Shown: one piece after another, positions 46,917 to 60,513 of the stretch | How positions within the stretch are numbered: position 1 is the first letter of the stretch | Layout of the letters: the number at the start of each line of letters is the position of its first letter | DNA from: Leucobacter sp. cx-328 | GTDB lineage: Bacteria; Actinomycetota; Actinomycetes; Actinomycetales; Microbacteriaceae | Direction: 5' to 3' | Length of the DNA: 64,000 bases | NCBI RefSeq assembly: GCF_014530035.1 | Contig: NZ_JACVMX010000003.1 | Location: forward strand, 1-64,000 | The notes under the pieces: model-generated | Told to the model about the DNA's origin: nothing | Database searches by the model: none | Seen by the model: the letters and a program-made list of their open reading frames with translations, nothing else | Program-made: the position numbers and the translations under genes

Positions 46917-47333
46917 ATGTCCGTAGAAGCAACTCTCATCCTCGTGAAGCCCGACGGCGTCGCTCGTGGCTTGACCGGTGAGATTCTCCGCCGCATTGAG
47001 GCAAAGGGCTACACCCTCGCAGACATCCGCTTCGTGAACGCAGATCGCGAACTCCTTGCGCAGCACTACGCCGAGCACGAGGGCAAGCCGTTCTACGAGC
47101 CGCTCCTTGAGTTCATGCTCTCGGGTCCCATTGTTGCCATCAAGGCGGAAGGCGAGCGCGTCATCGAGGGCTTCCGTTCGCTCGCAGGCGCAACCGATCC
47201 CACGACCGCAGCTCCCGGCACCATCCGTGGTGATCTCGGCCGCGACTGGGGCCTCAAAGTGCAGCAGAACCTCGTGCACGGCTCTGACTCGACGCTCTCC
47301 GCAGAGCGCGAGCTGGGTCTCTGGTTCGCATAA
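46917..47333 (+). CDS. ndk: Nucleoside diphosphate kinase
   Basis: Balances NTP and dNTP pools by phosphate transfer through a histidine. 138 residues; phospho-acceptor His121 lies in LVHGSDS, and LILVKPDGVARG is the family opening. ATG 46917 has GGAG five bases upstream, while ATG 46902 has none. The usual next genes (rne, rplU, rpmA) are not here. Confidence 0.95.
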   Translation: MSVEATLILVKPDGVARGLTGEILRRIEAKGYTLADIRFVNADRELLAQHYAEHEGKPFYEPLLEFMLSGPIVAIKAEGERVIEGFRSLAGATDPTTAAPGTIRGDLGRDWGLKVQQNLVHGSDSTLSAERELGLWFA

Positions 47334-47356
47334 GCGAGTACTCACCAGCACACACT

Positions 47357-47400
47357 GAAGGGCTGGCGCCGATCCGCAATTGGATCAGCGCCAGCCCTTC
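47357..47400. terminator. Bidirectional terminator-like hairpin between ndk and ilvD
   Basis: GAAGGGCTGGCGC... at 47357-47375 pairs with the segment ending CTTC at 47400, a 19-bp stem with one mismatch around GCAATT. No T-run on the plus side. The convergent genes suggest it serves both. Confidence 0.75.
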
Positions 47401-47417
47401 GGCATTGCAGCGAAGAC

Positions 47418-49277
47418 TTAGACGTCTTCGGGAATGACGCGGACCGCGCCCTTGTCTGCCGACTGTGCGAACGCAGCGTAGGCACGCAGCGCATCGGTCA
47501 CGGGACGGATACGGTTCTTCGGCTTGTAGCCGCCGTTTGCCTCGAGCTCTGCGCGACGGCGATCGAGCTCATCCTGGGGCACATCGAGCGTGAGCTCACG
47601 GGTCGGGATGTCGATCTTGATGATGTCGCCGTCCTCAACCAGAGCGATGACGCCGCCACGAGCCGCCTCGGGGGAGACGTGGCCGATCGAGAGGCCCGAG
47701 GTGCCGCCCGAGAAGCGACCGTCGGTGATGAGCGCGCACGCCTTGCCGAGACCGCGTCCCTTGAGGAACGAAGTTGGGTAGAGCATCTCCTGCATACCGG
47801 GGCCGCCCTTAGGGCCCTCGTAGCGGATCACAACGACGTCACCCTCGACGACCTGCTTGTTGAGGATCTTCTCAACAGCCTCGTCCTGCGACTCGCAGAC
47901 AACTGCGGGGCCAGAGAACGTCCAGATCGACTCGTCAACACCAGCGGTCTTCACCACTGCGCCATCAACGGCGATGTTGCCGCGGAGCACAGCCAGGCCG
48001 CCGTCCTTCGAGTATGCGTGCTCAACCGAGTGGATGCAGCCACCCTCCTGGTTGAGGTCAAGCTCGCGCCAGCGCTCCGACTGCGAGAACGCGGTCGACG
48101 AGCGAACACCACCGGGAGCAGCGTGCCACAGCTCGAATGCCTTCTCCGAAGCCTTGCCACCACGCACGTCCCACTCGTCGAGCCACTCGCCGAGGGTCTT
48201 CGCGTGTACGGTGTGGACCTCGTCGTTGAGCATGCCGCCGCGGCGGAGCTCACCGAGGAGCGCGGGAATGCCACCTGCGCGGTGCACATCCTCCATGTAG
48301 TAGGTCTTACCGTTCGCAACATTCGGGGCGACCTTCGCGAGGCAGGGGACGCGACGCGAAACCGCATCGATCTCTTCCAAGCCGAAGTCGACGCCAGCTT
48401 CGTGCGCCGCGGCGAGGAGGTGAAGAATCGTGTTCGTCGATCCGCCCATTGCAATATCGAGCGCCATTGCGTTCTCGAAGGCAGCCTGGGTTGCGATGTT
48501 GCGGGGGAGAACGCTTGCGTCGTCTTCCTCGTAGTAGCGCTTGGTGATGTCCACGATGAGCTCGCCTGCTTCTTCGTAGAGTGCGCGGCGTGCGGTGTGG
48601 GTCGCGAGGGTCGAGCCGTTGCCCGGCAGTGCGAGACCGATTGCCTCAACGAGGCAGTTCATCGAGTTTGCGGTGAACATGCCTGAGCACGAACCACAGG
48701 TCGGGCACGCCGACTCCTCGATCTTCTGGAGATCTTCGTCAGAAACGTTCTCGTTCACTGCCTCAGAGATCGCGTCAACGAGATCAAGGGTGCGAACCAT
48801 GCCGTTCGCGAGCGTCGCGCGACCCGACTCCATAGGGCCGCCCGACACGAACACGACGGGGATGTTCAGACGCAGCGCTGCGAGGAGCATGCCCGGGGTG
48901 ATCTTGTCACAGTTCGAGATGCAGATAAGTGCGTCAGCGCAGTGTGCATTCGCCATGTACTCGACCGAATCAGCAATGATGTCACGCGAGGGAAGCGAGT
49001 ACAGCATGCCGCCGTGGCCCATTGCGATGCCGTCATCGACAGCAATGGTATTGAACTCTCGGGGGATGCCACCTGCGCGGGTGATCGCCTCAGAGACGAT
49101 GCGACCGACGGGTGCGAGATGGGTGTGGCCGGGGACGAACTCGGTGAACGAGTTTGCCACGGCGATGATGGGCTTGCGGCCAAGATCGGCGCCGGGAACG
49201 CCGGCTGCACGGAAGAGCGCACGAGCGCCAGCCATGTTGCGGCCATGGGTAACAGTAAATGAGCGATAGGCGACCAT
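47418..49277 (-). CDS. ilvD: Dihydroxy-acid dehydratase
   Basis: Iron-sulfur dehydratase of isoleucine, leucine and valine synthesis. 619 residues of the long, Escherichia-like type (opening [20 protein letters not shown]). Cluster cysteines lie in [11 protein letters not shown] and [11 protein letters not shown]. It stands alone; ilvB, ilvN and ilvC are not in the window. ATG 49277 is kept because it gives the family N-terminus. Confidence 0.95.
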   Translation of the reverse strand: MVAYRSFTVTHGRNMAGARALFRAAGVPGADLGRKPIIAVANSFTEFVPGHTHLAPVGRIVSEAITRAGGIPREFNTIAVDDGIAMGHGGMLYSLPSRDIIADSVEYMANAHCADALICISNCDKITPGMLLAALRLNIPVVFVSGGPMESGRATLANGMVRTLDLVDAISEAVNENVSDEDLQKIEESACPTCGSCSGMFTANSMNCLVEAIGLALPGNGSTLATHTARRALYEEAGELIVDITKRYYEEDDASVLPRNIATQAAFENAMALDIAMGGSTNTILHLLAAAHEAGVDFGLEEIDAVSRRVPCLAKVAPNVANGKTYYMEDVHRAGGIPALLGELRRGGMLNDEVHTVHAKTLGEWLDEWDVRGGKASEKAFELWHAAPGGVRSSTAFSQSERWRELDLNQEGGCIHSVEHAYSKDGGLAVLRGNIAVDGAVVKTAGVDESIWTFSGPAVVCESQDEAVEKILNKQVVEGDVVVIRYEGPKGGPGMQEMLYPTSFLKGRGLGKACALITDGRFSGGTSGLSIGHVSPEAARGGVIALVEDGDIIKIDIPTRELTLDVPQDELDRRRAELEANGGYKPKNRIRPVTDALRAYAAFAQSADKGAVRVIPEDV

Positions 49278-49337
49278 AACTCATATTATCCACCCCTTTT
49301 TCCAGGTGGGAGGTCGGGGCGCGAACAGAGTTACTAC

Positions 49338-49355
49338 TAGTACTCCTGGTACTAT
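49338..49355 (+). promoter_or_regulatory. Operator/-10 of the XRE regulator
   Basis: TAGTAC and GTACTA form an inverted repeat across TCCTG, and TACTAT at 49350-49355 is a good -10 overlapping its right arm. The ATG at 49362 is seven bases after the -10, so the mRNA is probably leaderless. Confidence 0.6.
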
Positions 49356-49361
49356 GAATGC

Positions 49362-50189
49362 ATGATTCGTCCCCGTACCCCGCGTGGTGTCCAGCTCGGT
49401 GAGTTCCTTGCCACGAAACGCAAGGGCGTGGATCGAGCTGGCCTCGGCCTGCTCGGCGGCACGCGCCGCTCTTCCTCTGGCCTGAGTCGCGAGGAAGTAG
49501 CGATTCTCGCCGGCATGAGCGTCAGCTGGTACACCTGGCTCGAACAGGGTCGCGACATTAACGCCTCACGTCAGGTGCTCGCGGCAGTCGCTCGCGTGCT
49601 GCAGCTCACTTCTTCTGAGGCGGAGTACGTGTTTGCGCTCGCTGGGCCGAACGCAGACTTTTCTGTAGTCGAGCACAAGATGGCGCCAGCGCATCTGCAG
49701 CGACTGATCGACTCGCTCGATTACCCGGCGTTCATCGTGTCGTCGGCGTGGGACATTCTCGGCTGGAACCAAGGTTACGAATGGCTATACGGCCCCATTG
49801 CGACGCTCCCCACTGCGGAACGCAACCTGCTTGGCCTCGTGTATACCGATCCGCGCCTGCGAGAAATGCTCCCCGATTGGGAGAGCGATAGCCGCGCATT
49901 CATGGCCGAGTTCCGTGCAGAGTCCGGTGCGCGCCTGAGCTCAGAAGGCCACCGCGAGGTCGTCGAACGTCTGCTCGCGCAGAGTGAAGACTTCAAGCGG
50001 CAGTGGGCAGAGCAAAGCGTCGAGCGCTTCAAGTCTCGGTTGCGCACATTTGTGCACCCGGAAGCTGGCGTGCGAGTATTCGAGCATCATCGCCTGGTGC
50101 CGTCAGACGCGACCGATCTGCACGTCGTGATGTATGTGCCCGTCGTGGAGCCGGTTGCGGAAACGGCAAGTGAGCCGACCGCGAGCTAA
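49362..50189 (+). CDS. XRE-family regulator with MmyB-like ligand domain
   Basis: 275 residues. An N-terminal helix-turn-helix (about 1-85: SREEVAILAGMSVSWYTWLE) is followed by the PAS-like MmyB/MLTR domain (YPAFIVSSAWDILGWNQGYEWLYG), which binds fatty-acid-like ligands in studied cases. Such regulators normally control an adjacent dehydrogenase gene. Here the neighbours are ilvD, divergent, and a MarR gene, convergent with adjoining stop codons. Target unknown; the promoter palindrome implies autoregulation. Confidence 0.87.
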   Translation: MIRPRTPRGVQLGEFLATKRKGVDRAGLGLLGGTRRSSSGLSREEVAILAGMSVSWYTWLEQGRDINASRQVLAAVARVLQLTSSEAEYVFALAGPNADFSVVEHKMAPAHLQRLIDSLDYPAFIVSSAWDILGWNQGYEWLYGPIATLPTAERNLLGLVYTDPRLREMLPDWESDSRAFMAEFRAESGARLSSEGHREVVERLLAQSEDFKRQWAEQSVERFKSRLRTFVHPEAGVRVFEHHRLVPSDATDLHVVMYVPVVEPVAETASEPTAS

Positions 50190-50621
50190 CTAGCCTCGGC
50201 GCACGATCTCGTCGTACTTACGGAACACCGCGTTGAGTCCGCGATCGAACGCGGCCCGGTCCTCTGGCGCGATGGCGCGGACCAGCTCGCGAGAGACCTC
50301 GGCGTGCGCCAGCTGGCGCACCCGCATTTCTTGATGCGCCATTGGCGTAAGGGTGACGAGTACCGCACGGCGGTCGTGTGGGTCGGCGGCGCGGATCGCG
50401 TAACCAGATTCCACCAAGCCGTCAATCAATGACGAAATGCTGCGCGGGGTGATGCCCATCGCCCGGGCGAGCGCCTGCTGGGACGACGGACCCGCGTGGA
50501 ACAGCGTCTGCATCGCCTGGATTCTGGCAGCCGTCAGTGACGTGCCCTTGAGTGAACGGTGCTCGTTTCGCTTGAAAAGTGTGCTGATAGCGAGCAGTCG
50601 GTCGAGCAGGGTCGGGTTCAC
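50190..50621 (-). CDS. MarR-family regulator
   Basis: 143 residues with a winged helix-turn-helix (GPSSQQALARAMGITPRSIS) and wing RAADPHDRRAVLVTLT. Its stop codon abuts that of the XRE gene. No structural gene accompanies it. A small inverted repeat, CCACT/AGTGG at 50666-50680, lies in its upstream region and might be an operator. Confidence 0.87.
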   Translation of the reverse strand: MNPTLLDRLLAISTLFKRNEHRSLKGTSLTAARIQAMQTLFHAGPSSQQALARAMGITPRSISSLIDGLVESGYAIRAADPHDRRAVLVTLTPMAHQEMRVRQLAHAEVSRELVRAIAPEDRAAFDRGLNAVFRKYDEIVRRG

Positions 50622-50858
50622 GCCTTTACGCTAGCACTTTGTGAGGTGGTGTAATGAACGCGTTGCCACTTTGGTAGTGGGGTGATTGACCTGTCATATG
50701 GCGGATCGTGGCTCCCTCGGGCGTGTTTGGGAAGTGTTGGTGTGGGGTGATCGTTACCACCTGTAATGATGAGTTGTTCGCGATGGGCGTGCTTCAGCTG
50801 GCTTGCGAATTGGCCACTTCACGGTCGAATGTCGGTGGCAAAAGGTAGGGTGAGAAAC

Positions 50859-52949
50859 ATGGAAACCACGCGCAGTGTTCGGCCTTTTGAGGTCATCTCG
50901 GAATACGAGCCGAGCGGCGATCAGCCGAAGGCGATCGAAGAGCTTGCTGCGCGCATTAACGCTGGCGAGACTGACGTCGTACTGCTCGGCGCAACCGGCA
51001 CCGGTAAGTCGGCGACCACGGCCTGGCTGGTCGAGGCCGTGCAGCGTCCGACGCTCGTCCTCGCGCACAACAAGACGCTGGCTGCACAGCTAGCGAGTGA
51101 GTTCCGTGAACTTTTCCCAAACAACGCGGTCGAGTACTTCGTGAGTTACTACGACTACTACCAGCCTGAGGCGTACGTTCCGCAGACAGACACCTTCATT
51201 GAGAAGGACTCCTCGGTGAACGCCGAGGTTGAGCGCCTGCGCCACTCAACAACGAACGCGCTGTTGTCTCGGCGAGACGTGATCGTAGTTTCGACGGTCT
51301 CGTGCATCTATGGCCTTGGCAAGCCTGAAGAGTATTACGAGGCGATGGTGCCGCTCGTAGTGGGCGACCGCCTCGACCGCGATGTGCTGCTGCGTCGCTT
51401 TGTCGACATGCAGTATCAGCGCAACGACATCGAGTTCGTGCGTGGCAACTTCCGCGTGCGCGGCGACACTGTCGAAATCATCCCGATGTATGAGGAGCTC
51501 GCGATTCGCATTGAGTTCTTCGGTGACGAGATCGAGGCGCTTTACTATCTCCATCCACTCACGGGCGACGTCATCAAGCAGGTTGAGACTGTTTCGGTGT
51601 TCCCTGGCTCGCACTACGTTGCTAGCCGCGACGTCATGAACCGCGCGATGGGCACGATCGCGACCGAGCTCGACGAGCGTCTCGCCGAGCTCAAGCGCCA
51701 GAACAAGCTTGTTGAAGAGCAGCGTCTTCGCATGCGCACGACGTTTGACCTCGAGATGATGGAGCAGATCGGTTTCTGCTCAGGCATCGAGAACTATTCG
51801 CTGCACATTGATGGGCGCAAGCCAGGGGAGGCGCCACACTGTCTGCTCGACTACTTCCCGGACGACTTCCTCGTCGTCATCGACGAGTCGCACGTGACCG
51901 TGCCGCAGATCGGCGCAATGTACGAGGGTGACGCTTCGCGTAAGCGCACGCTCGTTGACCACGGCTTCCGCCTGCCGAGTGCGCTCGACAACCGGCCGCT
52001 GAAGTTCGCAGAGTTCAAGGAGCGCGTCGGCCAGACGATTTACCTGTCGGCAACGCCGGGTAAGTATGAGATGGAACGCGCAGACGGCATCGTCGAGCAG
52101 ATCATCCGCCCGACAGGCCTGATCGACCCTGAGATCGTCGTGAAGCCCTCCGAAGGTCAGATCGACGACCTTCTCGAAGAGGTGCGCGCACGCGCTGAGC
52201 GTGATGAGCGCGTGCTCGTCACGACCCTCACCAAGAAGATGGCTGAGCAGCTGACCACATTCATGGAGGAGGCGGGCGTTCGCGTTCGCTACCTGCACTC
52301 AGACGTCGATACGCTGCGCCGCGTCGAGCTACTTACGGAGCTGCGCGCTGGCGTGTACGACGTATTGATCGGCATTAACCTGCTGCGAGAGGGCCTTGAC
52401 CTTCCCGAGGTGTCGCTCGTTTCGATTCTTGACGCAGACAAAGAGGGCTTCCTGCGCTCCTCGACGTCACTCATTCAGACCATTGGTCGTGCGGCACGTA
52501 ACGTCTCGGGTCAGGTACACATGTACGCCGACAAGATTACGCGTTCGATGCAGGAGGCGATCGAAGAGACTAATCGCCGCCGTGAGATTCAGGTCGCATA
52601 CAACACCGAGCATGGCATCGACCCGCAGCCCCTCCGGAAGAAGATCGGTGACATCACCGAGATGCTCAACCGTGAGGCGGCCGACACCGAAGATGTGCTC
52701 TCGCGCTCTGGCGCACACGCACAGCGCAAGGGTGGGTCGGCGCAGAAAGCGAAGGGCAAGGCTGCGGCCCGCGCCGGCGCAATCGCTTCCGAGGGTGCGG
52801 CGAAACTCGAAGAACTCATCAGCGAACTCACCGAGCAGATGCTGCTCGCAGCAGAGGAACTCAAGTTCGAGCTCGCCGCGCGCCTGCGTGATGAGCTCAC
52901 TGAGCTCAAGCGTGAGCTGCGGAGCATGGATGAGGCGGGCCACCTCTAG
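50859..52949 (+). CDS. uvrB: Excinuclease ABC subunit B
   Basis: Damage-verifying helicase-like subunit of nucleotide excision repair. 696 residues: Walker A GATGTGKS (44-51), the damage-probing beta-hairpin with [12 protein letters not shown] (about 97-108), helicase motifs up to QTIGRAARN, and a C-terminal UVR domain that docks UvrC (about 655-690). ATG 50859 is chosen as the family N-terminus; a -10-like TAGGGT at 50846 suggests a short or absent leader. No LexA box seen upstream. Confidence 0.95.
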   Translation: METTRSVRPFEVISEYEPSGDQPKAIEELAARINAGETDVVLLGATGTGKSATTAWLVEAVQRPTLVLAHNKTLAAQLASEFRELFPNNAVEYFVSYYDYYQPEAYVPQTDTFIEKDSSVNAEVERLRHSTTNALLSRRDVIVVSTVSCIYGLGKPEEYYEAMVPLVVGDRLDRDVLLRRFVDMQYQRNDIEFVRGNFRVRGDTVEIIPMYEELAIRIEFFGDEIEALYYLHPLTGDVIKQVETVSVFPGSHYVASRDVMNRAMGTIATELDERLAELKRQNKLVEEQRLRMRTTFDLEMMEQIGFCSGIENYSLHIDGRKPGEAPHCLLDYFPDDFLVVIDESHVTVPQIGAMYEGDASRKRTLVDHGFRLPSALDNRPLKFAEFKERVGQTIYLSATPGKYEMERADGIVEQIIRPTGLIDPEIVVKPSEGQIDDLLEEVRARAERDERVLVTTLTKKMAEQLTTFMEEAGVRVRYLHSDVDTLRRVELLTELRAGVYDVLIGINLLREGLDLPEVSLVSILDADKEGFLRSSTSLIQTIGRAARNVSGQVHMYADKITRSMQEAIEETNRRREIQVAYNTEHGIDPQPLRKKIGDITEMLNREAADTEDVLSRSGAHAQRKGGSAQKAKGKAAARAGAIASEGAAKLEELISELTEQMLLAAEELKFELAARLRDELTELKRELRSMDEAGHL

Positions 52950-52998
52950 GCCTGACGATCCGCGCCCACTCAAACGATCAGGAAACAACGGAGCACCG

Positions 52999-53568
52999 AT
53001 GACCGCAGCTACGAACGCCACCCGCGGGGCGAACATCCCCGCCCTCGAGCGCGCATCAAATGTGACCTGGCCGGAATGGCTCGAGCTGTTTGCGGCCGCG
53101 AATGCCGCATCACTCAGCCATGGCGAGATTGCGACAGTCGCACTTGCTCGAATGCCAGCCGCGCTTGAGAATCCGGAGTGGTGGGCGCAGATGGCGACGA
53201 TCGCGTTCGAGCAGCACGTGGGCATTCGACGCCCGGGCCAGTCGGCAGACGGCACGTACCGGGTGAGTGCGAGCCGCACGATTGTGGGGGACCGCGATGC
53301 GGCTATCGAATTCTGGGCCAAGGCTGCGCTCAGCACTAATTTTCTCGGGGCCGAGCGGTCCGAGCCGCGCCGCTCGCGCACCGATAAGCGAACGTTCTGG
53401 CGGTCGAACCTGACCGGGCTCGGCAAGCTTGAAGTGGCGGCTGCCGTCAAGGACGAGACGAAGACGATCGTGACGATGAGCCATGAGGGGCTTCCGGCCG
53501 AGAGCGACGTCGAGAGTTGGCGAGCATTTTGGAAGGAACAGCTCGCTCGCTTTCCCAGCGCATTTTAA
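52999..53568 (+). CDS. AHSA1/SRPBCC-related protein between uvrB and uvrA
   Basis: 189 residues. The N-terminal half (TWPEWLELF, then [20 protein letters not shown] and [10 protein letters not shown]) resembles a domain often joined to SRPBCC proteins. The C-terminal half ([20 protein letters not shown]) looks like the closing helix of an AHSA1 fold. GGAG stands six bases before ATG 52999. It lies 49 bases after uvrB and 47 before uvrA. No link to DNA repair is visible in the protein itself. Confidence 0.7.
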   Translation: MTAATNATRGANIPALERASNVTWPEWLELFAAANAASLSHGEIATVALARMPAALENPEWWAQMATIAFEQHVGIRRPGQSADGTYRVSASRTIVGDRDAAIEFWAKAALSTNFLGAERSEPRRSRTDKRTFWRSNLTGLGKLEVAAAVKDETKTIVTMSHEGLPAESDVESWRAFWKEQLARFPSAF

Positions 53569-53609
53569 TCGCACATATGTTCGAACTATTGCCCTTCGCA
53601 ACGTAAGAT
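53569..53609 (+). promoter_or_regulatory. uvrA promoter with LexA (SOS) box
   Basis: CGCACATATGTTCG at 53570-53583 differs by one base from the Gram-positive LexA consensus CGAACNNNNGTTCG. Its right half overlaps a possible -35 (TTCGAA, 53580-53585), 18 bases before TAAGAT at 53604-53609. The uvrA GTG is only seven bases after the -10. Confidence 0.75.
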
Positions 53610-53615
53610 AGAGCC

Positions 53616-56548
<2,933 letters not shown>

Positions 56549-56552
<4 letters not shown>

Positions 56553-58480
56553 CACCTGAAGACAACCGATCTTCCTTCCGCCCTGCGCAGGGGGAGATCC
56601 CCACCAGCCCCGGCGTGTATCGGTTCAGCGACCGATACGGCCGGGTGCTGTACATCGGCAAAGCAAAAAACCTGCGCCAACGGCTCGCAAACTATTTCCA
56701 GCCGATGCACGCACTCATGCCGCGTACGCAACGCATGCTCATGCTTGCCGCCAAGCTCGACTGGACCGTTGTCGCAACCGACACTGAATCGCTCGTTCTT
56801 GAGCACACCTGGATCACGGAGTTCAAACCTCCGTTCAACGTCCAGTTCAAGGACGACAAAACCTATCCGTACCTTGCCCTCACCCTTCGTGAGGAGTCGC
56901 CACGACTCATCATTACTCGCAACGAGCACATCCGTGGCGCGAAGTACTTTGGCCCGTATCCGAAGGTGTGGGCGCTCAAAGAGACGGTTTCGCTACTGCA
57001 GCAGGCATTCCCGATCCGCACCTGTAACGACGCCGATTACAAGCGAGCCATGACCTCCGGTCGGCCGTGCCTTGCCGGCCAGATTGGCCGGTGCGGTGGT
57101 CCGTGCTCCGGCACGATCAGCATCGCTGACCACCGGGCGCGGATCGAGGAGCTCGGCGCATTTCTCGCTGGTGCCGATGACTCACACCTCAAAATCCTCG
57201 AGCGTGAGATGAAAGCTGCAGCTGTTGAGCAGCGCTACGAAGATGCCGCCAAGCTCCGTGATCAGATGCAAGCCGTTGCTCACGTACTTGAGAAAAACGC
57301 GATCGTGCTCGGCATGGACGTCAACCTCGACGTGTTTGGCCTGCGATCTGACGAGCTGTCTGCCGCGGCACACCAGTTCATCATTCGAGGCGGCCGTATC
57401 CGCGGTGAGCGTAGCTGGATCGTTGACGTTGAACTCGACGACTCACCATCGCGACTCGTCGAACAGGTGCTGCAGTCGGCATACCCGCAGGATCGCGAGC
57501 CACCTGCGGAGATCCTCGTATCTGTCATGCCAGACGGGGTCGAGGAGCTGCAAAAGGCGCTCGGCAAGCAGCGTCCACGCGGCGGCAGGGTGAAGATCCG
57601 CATCCCAGAACGCGGCGATAAGGCCCAGCTGATGGATCGTGCAATCCTGAACGCGGGGGAAAACCTCGTACGGCACAAGCTCAAGCGTGCGAGTGACATC
57701 ACCGCCCGCACCGATGCGCTCGCCGAGATTCAAGATGCGCTTGGTATGGACGTCGCGCCGCTACGCATTGAATGCATCGACGTCTCGCATTTGCAAGGCA
57801 CGAACGTCGTGGCCTCCCTCGTGGTGTTCGAAGATGGCCTGCCTGCGAAGAGCGAGTATCGAAAGTATTCCATCGAGGCGACAACGGACGATACCGACTC
57901 GATCTATCAGGTGGTCTCACGTCGTGCCGCACAGCTCAATCAGCGTGAGGCAGCCGGCGATCTTCCCAACGGCGTGTACCGTGATCGCCCGCAGCTGCTG
58001 ATCGTGGACGGTGGCGAGCCACAGGTCGCTGCTGCTGCCCGTGCGCTCTCAGAACATGAGATCACCGACGTGATGCTGTGTGGCATCGCGAAGCGACTCG
58101 AGGAGATCTGGCTTCCTGAAGATCCATTCCCCGTCATTCTGCCGCGCACAAGTGACGCACTGTTCCTGGTCCAGCGAATTCGCGATGAGGCACATCGTTT
58201 CGCGATCACGTTCCAACGGCACAAGCGGAGTTCGGCGATCTCGACGCAGCTTTCTGAGATTCCAGGCCTCGGGCCAAAGCGTGTCAAGGAGCTGCTGAAG
58301 CGCTTCGGATCTGCCAAGCGTTTGCGTGCTGCAACGGTCGCTGAGATCTCCGCGATGCCTGGTTTTGGTGATCGCTTGGGGGAGCAGGTACACCGTCATC
58401 TCGCGGCGGCGACAGAAGCCGCCACAGCCGGTAAGCTGGAGGTTCCTGAAACGGATCAGACCAAAGGCGAGGCTTCATGA
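56549..58480 (+). CDS. uvrC: Excinuclease ABC subunit C
   Basis: Nuclease that makes both cuts around a lesion. 643 residues: N-terminal GIY-YIG domain (GVYRF...[14 protein letters not shown], about 25-50), UVR domain (about 215-250), RNase-H-like endonuclease domain with DGGEPQ, and C-terminal helix-hairpin-helix repeats. Starts GTG 56549 overlapping uvrA and ends overlapping rapZ (ATGA). Confidence 0.96.
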
Positions 58481-59355
58481 GCGAAGAGAAATCGATTCAA
58501 GAGATCTTGATCGTCACCGGAATGTCAGGTGCCGGGCGTAGCACCGTTGCAAACACGCTTGAAGATCTTGGTTGGTACGTTGTCGACAATCTTCCGCTTT
58601 CCATGGTGAAGACTCTTGCTGACATGGCAGATAAGTCTGGCGGAGCATTGCCCCAGATTGCGGCCGTCATTGACGCGCGTGGGCGCAACTTGTACAGCGA
58701 CATTCAGTCAACAGTTGCTTCACTTCGAGAAAATGCGTCAGTACACGTGGTTTTCCTTGACGCAAACAATGACGTACTTGTGCGTCGTTACGAACAGGTA
58801 CGTCGCCCACACCCGTTGCAGCTTGAAACTGGCGGCCTCCTTGAAGGCATCCGCCTCGAACGTGAGCGCGCGAGCGAACTTCGCGCGTCGAGCGACGTGG
58901 TGATCGATACGTCAAACTACAACGTTCACGGTCTCACCACCCACGTTCGTGACTTGTTTTCGTCGGAAGACACCCCCGGGCTGCAGCTCAGCGTAATGAG
59001 CTTTGGATTTAAGTACGGAGCGCCAACTGACGTGGATCTCATGGCAGACATGCGTTTCCTACCAAACCCATTCTGGGAAACTGATCTGCGTTCGCTCACG
59101 GGACTCGACGGACCTGTGAAAGACTATGTGCTTGCGCAAGAAGGCGCAGCAGAGTTTCTCGAGCACTACGTAGCTTCTCTCGCGCCAGTTCTTGCTGGGT
59201 TCCAGCGTGAGAACAAACGTCATGCGGCGCTTGCAATCGGCTGCACTGGTGGCAAACACCGGTCAGTCGCAATGGCCCGCGAGCTCGCAGATCAGTTTGC
59301 TGCCCTCCCTGGCGTGAGCGTGTCGCTCCGTCATCGCGACCTCGGTCGCGAGTAG
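58477..59355 (+). CDS. rapZ: RapZ/YvcJ-family nucleotide-binding protein
   Basis: 292 residues. The Walker A is GMSGAGRS (15-22), with Arg where most P-loops have Lys, a variant I recall from other actinobacteria. The C-terminal domain ends in GCTGGKHRSVAMA (about 255-267), which in E. coli RapZ binds a sugar metabolite and small RNA. In actinobacteria the role is unclear. It is translationally coupled to uvrC and precedes whiA by 50 bases; yvcK, often between them, is missing. Codon choice in the first half has fewer GC-ending codons than its neighbours. Confidence 0.92.
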   Translation: MSEEKSIQEILIVTGMSGAGRSTVANTLEDLGWYVVDNLPLSMVKTLADMADKSGGALPQIAAVIDARGRNLYSDIQSTVASLRENASVHVVFLDANNDVLVRRYEQVRRPHPLQLETGGLLEGIRLERERASELRASSDVVIDTSNYNVHGLTTHVRDLFSSEDTPGLQLSVMSFGFKYGAPTDVDLMADMRFLPNPFWETDLRSLTGLDGPVKDYVLAQEGAAEFLEHYVASLAPVLAGFQRENKRHAALAIGCTGGKHRSVAMARELADQFAALPGVSVSLRHRDLGRE

Positions 59356-59405
59356 CGCACACATTTTGATTTTCTGTTGAACTTTCGTTGAGAGGACTCT
59401 TCTCC

Positions 59406-60386
59406 GTGCCGACTACCGCTGAAGTCAAGGGCGAGCTCGTCCGCATTCCCGTCCAGCCGACTGGGGTACGGATGGCTGAGGTTGCCACGACGCTTCGCCT
59501 TTCTGGAGGACTGCACACCATCAACGGTCGCATCGTCCTCGAGGCCGAACTGCACACCCCGCAGATCGTTCAGCGTGTCCGTAAGGACCTCGCCGAGCTG
59601 TACGGCGTTCGCGCTGACGCCAAGCAGCTGCCCCCCACCACGGTTCGCCCAGGCGCACCGCAGTTCCTCGTACGTGTACTTGACGGCGAAACCCTCGCCC
59701 GTCAGCTTGGTCTGCTCGATCAGCGCCGCCGCCCGATTCGCGGCTTGCCGAACCGCGTCGCTACCGGCGATGCAGCAGAGCTCGCAGCGGCACTCCGTGG
59801 CGCATTCCTTGCGCGCGGTTCGATCACCCCTCCCGGCCGCACCGCAGGCCTGGAGATCGCTTGCCCCAGCAGCGAGGTCGCTATGGCCCTCGTCGGCGCA
59901 GCAGGCCGTATCGGCATCGATGCCAAGAACCGCGAGGTTCGCGGTACGAGCAAGCTCCTCGTGCGCGATGGTGAAGCCATCAGCGCGATGCTCGGTGCGA
60001 TGGGTGCCATCGGTGCCCGCACCGAGTGGGACAACCTGCGCAAGGCACGTGAGACCCGTGCGACCGCAAACCGCCTCGTGAACTTTGATGACGCAAACCT
60101 GCGCCGATCCGCGCAGGCCTCCGTTACCGCGTGTGCTCGTGTGGAACGTGCGCTTGAAATTCTTGGCGACGATGTTCCCGAGCATCTCAAGTACGCAGGC
60201 ATGCTGCGCCTGCAGCACCGCGAAGCAAGCCTCGATGAGCTCGGTACCAAGGCCGAGCCTGCGCTCACCAAGGACGCAATCGCTGGTCGCATCCGTCGCC
60301 TGCTCGCAATGGCAGACAAGGAAGCGCTCGCAAAGGGCATCCCCGGTACCGAAGCGAGCCTGCCCGAATTCGCAGAAGGCAACTAG
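59406..60386 (+). CDS. whiA: Sporulation/cell-division regulator WhiA
   Basis: 326 residues: N-terminal degenerate LAGLIDADG homing-endonuclease-like domain and C-terminal helix-turn-helix (ASLDELGTKAEPALTKDAIA). In streptomycetes it works with WhiB on division genes; in non-sporulating actinobacteria it is linked to cell division. GTG 59406 is eight bases behind GAGAGGA; an in-frame TTG at 59388 contains that site and is rejected. Confidence 0.94.
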   Translation: MPTTAEVKGELVRIPVQPTGVRMAEVATTLRLSGGLHTINGRIVLEAELHTPQIVQRVRKDLAELYGVRADAKQLPPTTVRPGAPQFLVRVLDGETLARQLGLLDQRRRPIRGLPNRVATGDAAELAAALRGAFLARGSITPPGRTAGLEIACPSSEVAMALVGAAGRIGIDAKNREVRGTSKLLVRDGEAISAMLGAMGAIGARTEWDNLRKARETRATANRLVNFDDANLRRSAQASVTACARVERALEILGDDVPEHLKYAGMLRLQHREASLDELGTKAEPALTKDAIAGRIRRLLAMADKEALAKGIPGTEASLPEFAEGN

Positions 60387-60394
60387 TCCTCTAA

Positions 60395-60427
60395 GCGATA
60401 CTCCCGGAATACCCCGGGAGTATCGCT
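60395..60427 (+). terminator. Hairpin terminator after whiA
   Basis: GCGATACTCCCGG pairs with CCGGGAGTATCGC around six bases; no T-run, but it sits nine bases after the whiA stop. Confidence 0.7.
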
Positions 60428-60513
60428 AACTGCGAACGAATCTGCCCGCCCGCCGCGCGCCGTAGCGAGTAGAGTGGGCATACACGAACACCGATTTGAA
60501 ACGGAGCAAGGCT

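Noticed and set aside
50622-50858. Searched for a LexA box ahead of uvrB
   Set aside because: No CGAAC-N4-GTTCG-like sequence with fewer than several mismatches.
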